Positions 23,127 to 34,224 are shown, counted from the stretch's first letter. The stretch is 64,000 bases of DNA from Eurosta solidaginis (GCF_040869045.1 NC_090321.1:138623689-138687688); one strand, 5' to 3'. Notes: generated by a model not told the origin, from the letters alone. A program made the numbers and translations.

Positions 23127-23525
23127 CTTCTAATGAAATTCCTATTTTTTTGCCCTAGGAAAAGTGCTCAAACAAACGCGGGGGATCACTACCGTATACA
23201 AATTTTTATCCCATTTCTAGACCCAGCAATTCAGAATTTGGATTACGATTTTTGAGCCATAAAGAACTTCTGATGTCTTTTGACGCATTGCTTTCAAATG
23301 ATGTCAACGACGTTCCAGCAAAAAATTTAATTTCTCGATATGCAAAAGTTTTGCATTGTCGTGGTAATGAAAATATTGGCATGTCTGAAATAAAACTTTG
23401 GCAACGCCTTCTGAAATCTCTTTATTCCCAAAAATCAGAAAAATACTGGAATGCTCACGATTTGTTGGAGGTAAGTTGGTACAGTAACAACACAGTCCGG
23501 GGGTACACGGAAAAAAAACTAATGT
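23127..23525 (+). pseudogene. hAT (ZMYM1-like) fragment, duplicate 2, ending in the intron
   Basis: Collinear with 17274-17665: FLFFCPRKSAQTN, FIPFLDPAIQNLDYDF, then a stop, then HKELLMSFDALLSNDVNDV and AHDLLE followed by a canonical GTAAGT at 23471. The tip of the intronic TIR element (TACACGGAAAAAAAACTAATG) follows and is cut by the satellite array at about 23526. Confidence 0.7.
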
Positions 23526-26225
23526 GGCGATATCTCGAAAAGGCGTCCACCTATAGAACTAAGGCCCTATCCCTTTTAAAATGCTCATTAACCCCTTTCA
23601 TTTGATACCCATATCGTACAAACAAATTATAGGGTCACCCCTGGTCCACCTTTATGGCGATATCTCGAAACGGCGTCCACCTATGGAACTAAGGATCACT
23701 CCCTTTTAAAATACTCATTAACACCTTTTATTTGATAGCCATATCGTACAAACAAATTCTAGAGTCACCCCTGGTCCACCTTTATGCCGATGTCTCGAAA
23801 AGGCGACCACCTATAAACCAAAAACAATCCCTTTTAAAACCCTCATTAATACCTTTAATTTGATACCCTTATCGTACAAACACATTCTAGATTCACCCAT
23901 GGTCCACCTTTATGGCGATATATCGAAAAGGCGTCCACCTATAGAACAAAGGCCCACTCCCTTTTAAAATACTCATTAACACCTTTCGTTTGATAGCCAT
24001 ATTGTACAAACGCATTCTAGAGTCACCCCTGGTCCACCTTTATGCCGATATCCCGAAAAGGCGACCACCTATACAACTACTACCACTCCCTTTTAAAACC
24101 CTCATTAATATCTTTAATTTGATACACATATCGTACAAACACATTCTAGAGTAACCCCTGGTCCACCTTTATGGCGATATCTCGAAAAGGCGTTAACATA
24201 TAGAACTAAGCCCCACGCCCTTTTAAAATACTCATTAACACCTTTCGTTTGATACCCATATTGTACAAACGCATTCTAGAGTCACCCCTGGTCCACCTTT
24301 ATGCCGATATCTCCAAAAGGCGATCACCTATACAACTACCACCACTCCCTTTTAAAACCCTCATTAATATCTTTAATTTGATACCCTTATCGTACAAACA
24401 CATTCTAGATTCACCCATGGTCCACCTTTATGGCGATATATCGAAAAGGCGTCCACCTATAGAACAAAGGCCCACTCCCTTTTAAAATACTCATTAACAC
24501 CTTTCGTTTGATAGCCATATTGTACAAACGCATTCTAGAGTCACCCCTGGTCCACCTCTAAGCCGATATCCCGAAAAGGCGACCACCTATACAACTACCA
24601 CCACTCCCTTTTAAAACCCTCATTAATATCTTTAATTTGATACACATATCGTACAAACACATTCTAGAGTAACCCCTGGTCCACCTTTATGGCGATATCT
24701 CGAAAAGGCGTTAACATATAGAACTAAGCCCCACGCCCTTTTAAAATACTCATTAACACCTTTCGTTTGATACCCATATTGTACAAAGATATTCTAGAGT
24801 CACCCCTGGTCCACCATTATGGCAATATCTCGAAAAGGCGTCCACCTATAGAACTAAGGCCCACTCCCTTTAAAATACTCATTAACACCTTTCGTTTGAT
24901 AGCCATATTGTACAAACGCATTCTAGAGTCACCCCTGGTCCACCTTTATGCCGATATCCCGAAAAGGCGACCACCTATACAACTACCACCACTCCCTTTT
25001 AAAACCCTCATTAATACCTTTAATTTGATACCCATATCGTGCAAACACATTCTAGAGTCACCCCTGGTCCACCTTTATGCCGATATCCCGAAAAGGCGAC
25101 CACCTATACAACTACCACCACTCCCTTTTAAAACCCTCATTAATACCTTTAATTTGATACCCATATCGTGCAAACACATTCTAGAGTCACCCCTGGTCCA
25201 CCTTTATGGCGATATCTCGAAAAGGCGTCGACCTATAGAACTAAGCCCCACGCCCTTTTTAAATACTCATTAACACCTTTCGGTTGATACCCATATTGTA
25301 CAAACACATTCTAGGGTCACCCCTTGTCCACCTTTATGCCGATATCTTGAAAAGGCGACCACCTATACAACTACCACCACTCCCTTTTAAAACCCTCATT
25401 AATACATTTAATTTGATACCCATATCGTACGAACACATTCTAGAGTCACCCCTGGGCCACCTTTATGGCGATATCCCGAAAAGGCGTCCCCCTATAGAAC
25501 TAAGACCCACACCCTTTTAAAATACTCATTAACACCTTTCGTTTGATACCCATATTGTACAAACGCATTCTAGAGTCACCCCTGGTCCACCTTTATGCCG
25601 ATATCTCGAAAAGGCGACCACCTATACAACTACCACCACTCCCTTTTAAAACCCTCATTAATACCTTTAATTTGATACCCATATCGTACAAACACATTCT
25701 AGAGTCCCCCCTGGTCCACCTTAATGGCGATATCTCGAAAAGGCGTCCACCTATAGAACTAAACCCCACGCCCTTTTGAAATACTCATTAACACCTTTCG
25801 TTTGATACCCATATTGTACAAACGCATTCTAGAGTCACCCCTGGTCCACCTTTATGGCGGTATCTCGAAAAGGCGTCCACCTATAGAACTAAGGCCCACT
25901 CCCTTTTAAAATGTTGATTAACCCTTTCATTTGATACCCATATCGAACAAACAAATTCTAGGGTCACCCCTGGTCCACCTTTATGGCGATATCTCGAAAC
26001 GGCGTCCACCTATGGAACTAAGGATCACTCCCTTTTAAAATACTCATTAACACCTTTCATTTGATACCGATATCATACAAACAAATTCTAGAGTCAACCC
26101 TGATCCACCTTTATGGCGATATCCCTAAATGGCGTCCACCTATAGAACTATGGCCCACCCCCTCATTAAATACTCTTTAATACCTTTCATTTGATACACA
26201 TGTCATACAAACACATTCCAGAATT
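23526..26225. repeat. 129-130 bp satellite array, about 21 units, with dimeric order
   Basis: Unit starts (GGTCCACCTTTATG) fall at about 23642, 23772, 23901, 24031 and 24160, and so on. Two unit types alternate over much of the array. Type A has GGCGATATCTCGAAAAGGCG, CTATAGAACTAAG, AATACTCATTAACACC. Type B has GCCGATATCCCGAAAAGGCG, CTATACAACTACCACC, AACCCTCATTAATA. This gives a ~259-bp higher-order repeat; both array ends are mostly type A. Open frames across it arise from the repeat and are not genes. Confidence 0.88.
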
Positions 26226-26332
26226 ACCCTCGGTTCATTTTCCTACATGGTTATTTTCCCTTATGTTGTCACCATAGCTCTCAACTGAGTATGTAATGTT
26301 CGGTTACACCCGAACTTAACCTTCCTTACTTG
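26226..26332 (+). mobile_element. Helentron-like 3' end 1 (terminal hairpin)
   Basis: After the array comes a short unique tail, then a hairpin GTTCGG/CCGAAC (26298-26303 with 26310-26315), about 10 nt of spacer, and the terminus CCTTACTTG before T-rich DNA. A subterminal hairpin, a central tandem array and a T-rich target are typical of Helentron-related non-autonomous elements; the CTTG end lacks the CTRR of canonical Helitrons. Assignment is inferred. Confidence 0.5.
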
Positions 26333-26508
26333 TTTATTTTATATTTATCTTAAAAATCGTTTAGGTATGTACATCTGTTCACTATATATTTCTTATCTTA
26401 TACATCTGATTATTTGGAGATTACGAACGGGATATGATTATTGTTCAGCCCCATTCATGAAAGGTATGAAGTCTTCGGCACAGCCGAACACAATCCCGTC
26501 CTTACTTG
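26333..26508 (+). mobile_element. Helentron-like 3' end 2
   Basis: 176 bp further on, a second hairpin TTCGGC-ACA-GCCGAA (26474-26488) with a short spacer and the same terminal CCTTACTTG (ending 26508), then TTATTTTT. The two termini share the hairpin stem core and the last nine bases but little else. Immediately after, hAT coding sequence resumes, so the element sits in a hAT copy. Confidence 0.5.
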
Positions 26509-26509
26509 T

Positions 26510-27289
26510 TATTTTTCTATTTTGGATACTGCTATCAATTCCATCGATGAGCGATTTCTGCAACTGAAAAATACGAACTCTGTTTTTGGATTTTTGAACG
26601 ATGTCCACAATTTATTGAATGAGAGTAAAGAAACAATTTTGAAAAGTTGCCAGAATCTAGAAAAAGCTTTAACATTCAATGAATCGAAAGATATAGATGC
26701 TGCAGATTTATGTGATGAATTACAAGCTATCGCACGAAGAGTCCCAGAGTCATTCAACCCTCTTGATGTTCTTAAGTATATTTTACAGCACAACTTGTCT
26801 GGTCTCATGCCCAATTTAGTTGTAGTTACATATATGTATTTTGTTAACGATACCAATATCGGTTGCAAGTGGCGAGCGTAGCTTTTCGAAACTGAAATTA
26901 ATCAAAACGTACTTGGGTTCCACCATGACTCAAGAAAGGCTTGTAGGTTTAGCATTGCTATCAATAGAGCAGGAAATTGCGCAAAAATTAGATTTAAGTA
27001 AAATTATATCAACTTTCTCTGAGTTGAAGGCGCGGAAAATGAAGTTTTAGTAAACTCTAAGATAATTAAAAATACATTTGGTTGTTAGATTTTCATTCTT
27101 TTGTTGAAAAAAAAATATATTTAATATACAAAAGAAATATTTCTTAGTTTTATTGACACTAAGTTTGAATTTAATATTTCTGATCTCAAATTTTCTGATC
27201 TCCAATTTCTTTCTATAAATATGGGAGAAAGGGGCCGCAAATTATAACTCGCCTAGGGCCCCAAATTCTCTTGAGCCGGCCCTGGGTCG
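26510..27289 (+). pseudogene. Second ZMYM1-like hAT transposase: C-terminal part and element end
   Basis: Coding from about 26517: SILDTAINSIDERFLQLKN, VFGFLNDVHNLL, ADLCDELQAIA and FNPLDVLKYI, the region before the dimerisation domain. A frameshift near 26820 leads to LLTIPISVASGERSFSKLKLIK and LVGLALLSIEQEIA (hAT C-terminal dimerisation motif), with TAG at 27048-27050. The tail ends with CTAGGGCCC...TTGAGCCGGCCCTG (27250-27289), consistent with a hAT terminal inverted repeat. It is distinct in sequence from the copy at 16305. The 5' part is missing. Confidence 0.75.
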
Positions 27290-27395
27290 AGAAGTAGTAG
27301 TGTTATTTTGAAAGTATTTTATTTATTCAACAGTTTAGTGATTCGAACGTTAGCAGAAGGTTGCAAATAAGAGGAATTTCAGTAAATTCGTTACA
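27290..27395 (+). repeat. 5' LTR remnant of Gypsy-A copy 1 (U5 side)
   Basis: GTCGAGAAGTAGTAGT to TTCGTTACA matches the last ~140 bp of the 3' LTR (34277-34422), except that about 40 bp around the AATAAAGGCC region is missing. U3 and the promoter are gone. Confidence 0.8.
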
Positions 27396-27397
27396 AT

Positions 27398-27409
27398 TGG
27401 TGTCAGAAG
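27398..27409 (+). promoter_or_regulatory. Primer-binding site, Gypsy-A
   Basis: TGGTGTCAGAAG begins two bases after the LTR end TTACA, so it starts with the TGG expected from a tRNA CCA end. I cannot name the tRNA with certainty. Confidence 0.6.
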
Positions 27410-27454
27410 AGGAATTGTTGAATAAATTCCGAAGACTTCGAACACAACTTGGAC

Positions 27455-28835
27455 ATGGCAAAGTGGAGTGAATTGAAGATCCAGCAACTGAAGAAGGAGT
27501 TGGAGAGCCGTGGATTGAATACAACCGGCAATAAACTCGAACTTCAGGCACGACTACGAGAGGCAATGGAATTAGGGGGAATTAACGTGGAAGAGTATGT
27601 ATTTCATCTTGATGGCGAGGAGACAACAAAAATTGAAGAGAAAAACGAAACATCGCAGACAGTTACGAGCACAGACTTGAACACGATTTTGGCTGCAATA
27701 TCTGCACAGACATCGACAGTAACATCCAAGATTAAAGCCCAGGAAAGACAAATGTCATCTCAAGTGGAAGAACAGAAGATATATATGGCATCTCAACTGG
27801 AAGAACAGAAGACATATATGACATCGCAGTTGGCTGAGCAGTTGAAAGCACAGGAGGCCCGAATATCCTCGCAGCTGGAGGCACAGGAGATAAGGGTATC
27901 ATCGAAGCTGGAGGCCCAAGATACAAAAATTTTACAGTTTGAGGAAAAAATCGAGGCCGAGGTGGATGCTTTGATAGGGTGTACCGAGCAGTTGCAACTA
28001 AATCGCCCAGCAGTTTCAACGAGTAAGCCAAAGGTAAAAACACCATCCTTTGACGGTTCTGTTCCTTCCCATGCCTTTAAGCTACAATTTGAGAAGACCG
28101 CAACAGTGAACAACTGGAATGCTGAAGATAAAGTTGCTGTACTCTTCGTAGCATTGAAAGGACCAGCTGCCGAAATCTTACAGACTATTCCAGAGTACGA
28201 ACGGAACAGTTATGACGCATTGATGTCTGCTGTAGAACGAAGGTACGGAAGCGAACACAGGAAACAGATATATCAAATAGAATTGCAAAACCGTTAACAA
28301 AAAGCTAATGAGACTTTGCAAGAGTTTGCTTCGGATGATGAAAGGTTGGCTCATTTGTGAAATGCGGACGCTCCCGTGGAGTACACTGAGAGGGTAAAAT
28401 TCCAGAGCTTTATATGGCATACGGGAAGTAGAAACGAAGCGAGCGACATATGCAAACCCAAAACCCACATTCGCAGAAACGGTATCCCATGCACTGGCTC
28501 AGAAAACAGCGTCACTTTTGAGGAAGCCCGCATACAAAGCTCATCGCGTGGAAGTGGAAAGGCCAGACTGGGTAGACATAATTTTGGAGGCATTATGTTA
28601 TTGCAGTACTAATCCAAACAGTTCCAGCAATGTGGGTGGTCGTAAACGTAAAGCTGGAGGAGATAAGCAAGAGCGAGTCAGATGTAAAGATCGGAAACTT
28701 GCCCCATCTATTGAATGTCCTGTGATATCTGTGTCGCAAATTGGAAGAAAATCGAGCAGTCTTGCCGTCAAAGGAAAGGTGGATGACAAGGAGCGTGTAC
28801 TGACTGTAGATACGGCCGCTTCCCAAGGCAGTCGT
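27455..28835 (+). pseudogene. Gypsy-A copy 1 gag with N-terminal SAP domain, plus protease start
   Basis: The ATG at 27455 is chosen because the SAP motif starts at once: WSELKIQQLKKELESRGLNTTGNKLELQARLREA, a helix-turn-helix DNA/chromatin-binding module. A coiled-coil follows (repeated SQLEEQKxYM and SQLEAQE units, about residues 90-160), then a gag capsid (FDGSVPSHAFKLQFEKTA, VLFVALKGPAAEIL). TAA at 28295-28297 and a TGA at about 28360 break it. Further on are EVERPDWVDIILEAL, but the CCHC knuckle present in copy 0 is deleted here. The protease begins (KVDDKERVLTVDT) and is cut by the non-LTR insertion. Confidence 0.8.
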
Positions 28836-28839
28836 TTCT

Positions 28840-29457
28840 ATGTACCGGAGCGACTCGGCATTTTTCCCGACCAAGGACTGTCATTTCAGTGTGACCCCAT
28901 CTAATTTGTTTCGTCCCTCCCACAAATTGTCATCCTCCCAGCAGCTCCTTGCAGCAGGACTGCTCCATATTCTCTTACTCCGGGAAGGCATCGAATCCAA
29001 TCCGGGTCCGTCTCCTGACCCCGGTCCTGAGAAATGGTTTTGCTGCATCTGCCGGAAAAGAATCTTTTTAGGACGGTCATACTCTGTTCAGTGTATCTCG
29101 TGCAAGGGATGGTTGCATCGGACAGGTTGTTCTGGGCTTGATCCCAAAACCCGACGTCCACGTAACTTTTATAAATCTTTTGTGGCTCCTTGCTGTTCAC
29201 GCCCAAGGGCGTCCCGTAGTCTACGCCTTAGCGCCCCCCCCCCCCACTACCTTCCAGCAGCCCCGCTGCTCAGCAAGCCACAAAAAGTACCCGCTGCTGC
29301 TCGCGCCCCACGGCGCCAACAACTCAAACAGCTGATACCACTCATAACTACTACCTTCGTAGTAGAGTTGGTAGCAATGCTGAGCATCAGCCCCTGCCCC
29401 CGTCTTCTCCCCTCTTTTCCGGCAGCAATCGCGCAGGTCAGGGAAACAGACTCTTAG
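28840..29457 (+). CDS. Non-LTR ORF1 with PHD-like zinc finger
   Basis: A 205-codon frame from ATG 28840. A Leu-rich start (LLAAGLLHILLLREGIESNPGP) is followed by WFCCICRKR...YSVQCISCKGWLHRTGCSGLDP, a Cys2-Cys2-His-Cys array like the PHD-type finger in ORF1 of several insect non-LTR families. The tail is Ala/Pro/Arg-rich. The frame may be shortened, since ORF1 of such elements usually runs longer, and related sequence continues in other frames to about 29770. A decayed relative lies at 47320-47880. Confidence 0.65.
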   Translation: MYRSDSAFFPTKDCHFSVTPSNLFRPSHKLSSSQQLLAAGLLHILLLREGIESNPGPSPDPGPEKWFCCICRKRIFLGRSYSVQCISCKGWLHRTGCSGLDPKTRRPRNFYKSFVAPCCSRPRASRSLRLSAPPPHYLPAAPLLSKPQKVPAAARAPRRQQLKQLIPLITTTFVVELVAMLSISPCPRLLPSFPAAIAQVRETDS

Positions 29458-29780
29458 TCCCTACCTCCGTTTGCACCGTCTGCCAGCACAGAATATATAG
29501 GTTTGCGACATCCGCCCAATGCAGCTCCTGCCTTGGGTGGTGCCACTTTCCTAGATGTTCTGGTCTCCGCGACGGCAACCTCCCGACGGGTTTCATCGCG
29601 CCATTTTGCCAGGTCGCAAACCCAAATCATCCGGGTACCCCAATGCTTGCCCAAGGACGCCCAGTCCCAGGGCCACAACAGCAATTGCGTCCTGGCCTTC
29701 CACAACCCAGGCGTAGTCACCCGTCACTTACCCCCAGAGTGTCGACGTCTCCCCTTATGCACTTCAGAATCCTGCAGTAA

Positions 29781-32520
29781 AACTGTAATGGACTAACTGG
29801 GAAGATTACGGAGATAGTCGATTTCATGAAGCGGCACAACATCCGCATTGCGGCGATTCAAGAGACTAAACTCACAGCAAGATCTGCATTGCAGACCTGC
29901 TCTGGGTATAACGTCCACAGGAAAGACCGCGAGAGCGGAAATGGAGGCGGCCTCGCGTTTATCATACACCACTCTGTGCAATATTATATATTTGATCCTG
30001 GCATCGAACGCAGGGACAATGTCTTAGAACGTCAAGGCCTATCTGTCCGGTCAGGCGATGCAAACCTAGAAATCATCAGCATCTACATCCCTCCTGCCAC
30101 CTGTTGCCCCAGTGGATACCGCCCTAATATCAGGGCCTTACTCACTGGCAACAATCGCATTATCTTAGGTGATTTCAATGCCCATCATGATCTATGGCAT
30201 TCAAACTTGCGGGCGGACAGTAGGGGTGAGATGTTGGCGGATCATATAGAAGAAACGACGTTCTGCACAATAAACGGAGACGCCCCCACACGTATGGTAG
30301 GAAGCTGTCACAGCTCGCCAGATATCTCAATCGTGAGCGCAGAACTCGTAAACTGCGTCAACTGGCAGCCGATGGTAACATTGGCATCCGACCACCTGCC
30401 CATACTTATTTCGCTTGAGCGTACCGCCGACTTCATCGTCACTGAAAAACGCACTTTCATAAACTTCAAAAAAGGAAAGTGGGAAGAATATAAATCCTTT
30501 ACAGACAGCCGCTTTGCTGCCCTCCCTATCCCGACTGATGCCCGCCAAGGGGAGCGTGCCTTCCGTAAGGTCATTAAATCCGCCTCGGCACATTTCATTC
30601 CCGCCGGCGAGCGCTTTCTGCCGACAATATATAATGCATCCTACGGTCGACAAAGATAGACGGAGAGCCAATAGACACGCACATAAACACAAATTCAGCG
30701 CGTCACCAATCACCATCACCGCTAAAGAGGTTGAGGACGCCATTAGTCGTGCTAAACCATCCAAAGCAGTGGGCCCAGACGACATACCCATGCCGATGCT
30801 GAAAAGCCTAGGCAAAGAGGGTTTCAAATATTTAGCGCATGTCTTCAATCTGTCTCTTTCCACCTTTGTCATACCTGAGAAATGGAAAATGGCCAAGGTG
30901 GTCCCGCTACTAAAGCCTGGGAAACCAGCTAACATAGGAGAGTCGTATCATCCAATATCTCTCCTATCGCCAGTGGCAAAGATGCTTGAAGCCATTTTGC
31001 TCCTTTATTTCCAAGCAAATTTGCAGCTAGCCCCTCATCAGCATGGCTTCAGAAAACTCCAAAGCACTACCACCGCGCTAAATGCCATTAGCACCCAGAT
31101 AAATTGCGGTTTAAATCAATACCCCCACCATAGAACAGTACTCGTAGCGCTAGACCTATCAAAAGCTTTAGATACGGTCAACCATGGCTCGTTACTGCAG
31201 GACCTGGAAGAGTCTACCCTTCCCCCATGTCTTAAAAGGTGGACCGCAAATTATCTGGGTGGTCGGCAGGCATCGGTGCAATTTAGAAACGAAACATCAA
31301 AACCAAGGAGAATTAAACAAGGGGTGCCACAGGGTGGTGTCCTATCCCCACTTTTGTTTAATTTCTACATATCTAAGCTACCTTCACCACCGGAAGGAGT
31401 CACAATCGTTTCCTACGCCGATGACTGCACAATAATGGCCACAGGCCCAGGCCCAAAGATCGATGCGCTATGCAATAAAATAAATGGCTACCTCCCTGAT
31501 CTCTCCAGTTTTTTCGCCTCGCGAAACTTGGCATTATCACCGACTAAATCTTCCGCGACCTTATTTACAACATGGACGCCCCAAATGTCGACCATTTTGA
31601 ACATCCACGTCGATGGCACTACGCTACCGACTGTCCTACACCCCAAAATCTTGGGTGTGACGTTTGATCAGGATCTATATTTTGGTGAGCACGCAGCCGC
31701 AATTGTTCCGAGAATTCAGAGCCATAACAAAATCCTCAAATCCCTCGCTGGCAGTACTTGGGGAAAAGATAAAGAAACGCTCATGACTACATACAAAGCA
31801 ATTAGCCAGCCGATTACGCGCTACGCGTCACCCATATGGTCGCCAAGCCTAAAAATCACCCACTGGAAGAAACTACAGGCCTGCCAAAATACTGCTCTCA
31901 GAATCGCCACGGGCTGTCTTCTTATGTCCCCAGAACACCATCTGCATAACGAGGCGAGAATACTCCCCATCGGGGAAAGAAATGAGATGCTGACCAAGCA
32001 GTTCCTGTTGAATACCCAGAAACCTGGGCATCCCAACAGACATCTGATTGATTAACCAGCACCGCCTAGGGGCTTAAGGAGTCATCTCCGTAAGCATTTT
32101 GAGGAAATACGGCACCTGAGAACCCAGCCGTATGAAGTGAAAAAACACAAGCAGGTCTTTGGTGAACTCCATAAACAGGCGTCGGACCTTTATGCCGGGA
32201 ATTGCCCGGTGAATCCAGTGCTTAACGAAAATTATCCAAAACTTGCGGAAGAGGAACGCATACTCCCCAGGGAAACGCGTGTCACTCTTGCTCAACTTCG
32301 TTCTGGATACTGTAACAGGTTAAACTCTTACCTATTCAGAATCAACCCCGACATACAAAATGTATGCCCCGCTTGCAACGTGTCCCCACATGACACCAAC
32401 CATCTCTTCAATTGTAATTTGGAACCAACGCCTCTAACACCCCTTTCCTTATGGTCCACCCCTGTTGAAACGGCAAGTTTCCTTGGACTCCCGTTAGAGG
32501 ATATTGATGACAATTTGTGA
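29781..32520 (+). pseudogene. Non-LTR ORF2: AP endonuclease and reverse transcriptase
   Basis: Endonuclease about 29781-30659: NCNGLTGKITEIVDFM, IAAIQETKL, VILGDFNAHH-type LGDFNAHH, SPDISIVS and LASDHLPI. A TAA replaces a codon just before NCNG. A frameshift near 30640 leads to the RT frame (30514-32055): SKAVGPDDIPMPML, YHPISLLSPVAKMLE, HGFRKLQST, LDLSKALDTVNH, QGVPQGGVLSPLLFN and SYADDCTIMAT (YADD intact). A TAA at 32053 interrupts the frame, which then continues in phase with the C-terminal Cys/His motif CPACNVSPHDTNHLFNC to TGA at 32518-32520. At least three lesions make it dead, though otherwise well preserved. Confidence 0.85.
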
Positions 32521-32550
32521 TCGGTCGGGGCTATTAGGTGGGGCGAGCAT

Positions 32551-32571
32551 TGTTACAACAACAACAACAAC
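32551..32571 (+). repeat. (CAA)n 3' terminus of the non-LTR element
   Basis: TGTTACAACAACAACAACAAC, directly before the resumed Gypsy-A protease sequence. Confidence 0.7.
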
Positions 32572-33468
32572 GGGCGAATCTCATTCCATGATCCGATCAG
32601 ATTTGGTCAACAGGAGAGTAAAGCCATTACCTGGAGCAAGGTTGCGTACGGTCACTGGCGGGTATAACCAAGTCCAGGGAGAAGTGATATGTGAAGTCTT
32701 AATTGGTAAGGTCACGGTTCTACACAAATTCATTGTGGCAGCGATCGTTGATGAAGTTATATTGGGAGTGGACTTCTTAGTTGACCATGAGATCAGGATC
32801 GATATGCAGAGAAGGATTATGCGCTATGAGAACCAGTATGTGCCGCTTAACTTCAGTTTGGAGAAAGGGTTCAGCAGTAATCGAGTGCTGGTGGAAAAGA
32901 CTCGATAAAGAACACGAAAGTCAAAGGTAAAGATTGGTGGATCGAATTGGCCAAATAAAGCGAAATCAAAAGTATCTGGCATTGACAAAATCAAAGGGAC
33001 GCACAAAAACGAAGGAAATAATTTCCCAGAAGGAATGCGAGGGTAGTTTCAAGCCAGGGCGCACTACTGTTGTGAATTGTGGGAACGGTACTGATTATGC
33101 GAAGCCAATCCGTCAAGCGTAAGCTCTGCGAAGTAGTTCATTGGCCAAAGAGCAGAGTGTGAGGGAACGGCCCATGGTAATGCGTAGTAGGATGAAACAC
33201 AGGTATGACAAGAACTACAATTCGGAAGGTTTCTTGGAGGGAGATTTGGTACTGTTGTACATCCCTCACCGGCGGAAAGGTGTTCCATCCAAATTTCGAT
33301 GCAATTGGAAAGGCCGTACAAAGTTATGAAGAAGATCAGTGATACCATCTACCGCATTAAAACCATTGGGAAACCACGAAATAGAAGAGTGGTTCATTTG
33401 GAGATGCTAGCGGCGTTTAGATCAGGAAATTTGTCTGATCGGGACGATCAGACTTATTTGGAGGGCAG
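32572..33468 (+). pseudogene. Gypsy-A copy 1: protease body, linker, integrase GPY/F tail
   Basis: SHSMIRSDLVNRRVKPLPGARLRTV, ILGVDFLVDHEIRID and FSLEKGFSSNRVLVEKTR continue the retropepsin body, with a TAA at 32906-32908. The linker (32909-33130) matches copies 0 and 2 and contains the block shared with BEL pol (about 32997-33067). The tail resumes with AKEQSVRERPMVMRSRMKHRYD, FLEGDLVLLYIPHRRKGVPSKFRCNW and then KVMKKISDTIYRIKTIG after a frameshift near 33315. A purine tract GGAGGGCAG precedes the LTR. No RT, RNase H or integrase core codons lie between protease and tail. Confidence 0.8.
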
Positions 33469-33559
33469 TGTGACGAATATTAACAACACTAAGGGATACT
33501 ATCATCTCTAAGCCGATACTAAGCAGTGACTTGTATGCACATCAACAAATCAATCATTA

Positions 33560-33998
33560 GGGGGACTCATTTAACCTTATGAATGCCTTATAAAGTGTGT
33601 AAACGTATAAATTTATCTAGTGCGTAAACGAACTGTCAAATTTTGTACGAAAAATCATTTACACAATTTGTATAAATTTACGCGCACATGTCATGGTGTA
33701 AACGCGGTAAACTCAATGGAATGCAGCCTTGCAAACATAATTGCCGTTTTTTCATCAGAAATCTCCGTCATCAGCAAGTCATTTACAAGAATTTCTTAGT
33801 AAAGATGTTTTAGTTTTGATTTTTCACTTAATCTTGGCATTTTTTAATTTGTATAACAATCAAACATTTTTTTGGCAATAATACAGCTGATCTACAATTA
33901 GGTTTATCAAGAATATTACTAAGTGCGTTCATATAACAGCGTGTGTAAATGGATATAATTTTACACCTTATACATTTATATGCTTTAATGAGTCCCCC
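33560..33998. mobile_element. MITE-1, copy in unit 1 (439 bp)
   Basis: TIR GGGGGACTCAT...ATGAGTCCCCC with TA at both sides (33558-33559, 33999-34000). Internal motifs TAAACGTATAAATTTATC and TGTATAAATTTACGCGC. Non-coding. Its duplicate is at 39366-40480, so it predates the tandem duplication. Confidence 0.72.
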
Positions 33999-34224
33999 TA
34001 TTATGTCTACGTCATATGTCCATACAAGCAGCGGAGGATAACGCACAAAAACATGCATATGTCTGAGATACTCCCGAAAGTATGCAATTATTTGTGCAAG
34101 TATCACTCACATATACACGCGCATATGAGAACCTATACACGCGCATCTGTAGGTATAATTTTATAGCCGGTAACTAAGTAAATTCTGGAAGCGCTTAGAA
34201 GTATGGAACGAGGAAATCGAAGAG

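Larger units (their letters stand above)
28836..32571 (+). mobile_element. Jockey/CR1-group non-LTR retrotransposon inserted in Gypsy-A protease
   Basis: It splits the protease frame between TVDT and ASHS (GATACGG at 28811, resuming GGGCGAATCTCATTCC at 32572). A short imperfect target duplication ACGGSCG is visible. The 3' end is TGTTACAACAACAACAACAAC rather than poly(A). It is absent from the duplicate at 38461, so it is younger than the tandem duplication. It encodes ORF1 and ORF2. Confidence 0.85.

Noticed and set aside
24249..25779. Several stop-free frames of 78-168 codons across the satellite
   Set aside because: They repeat with the 129/259-bp unit and have no domain or codon bias; a product of the array.
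23526..26225. CRISPR-like regular repeat array
   Set aside because: Units are contiguous with no spacers, diverge gradually, and the context is eukaryotic.
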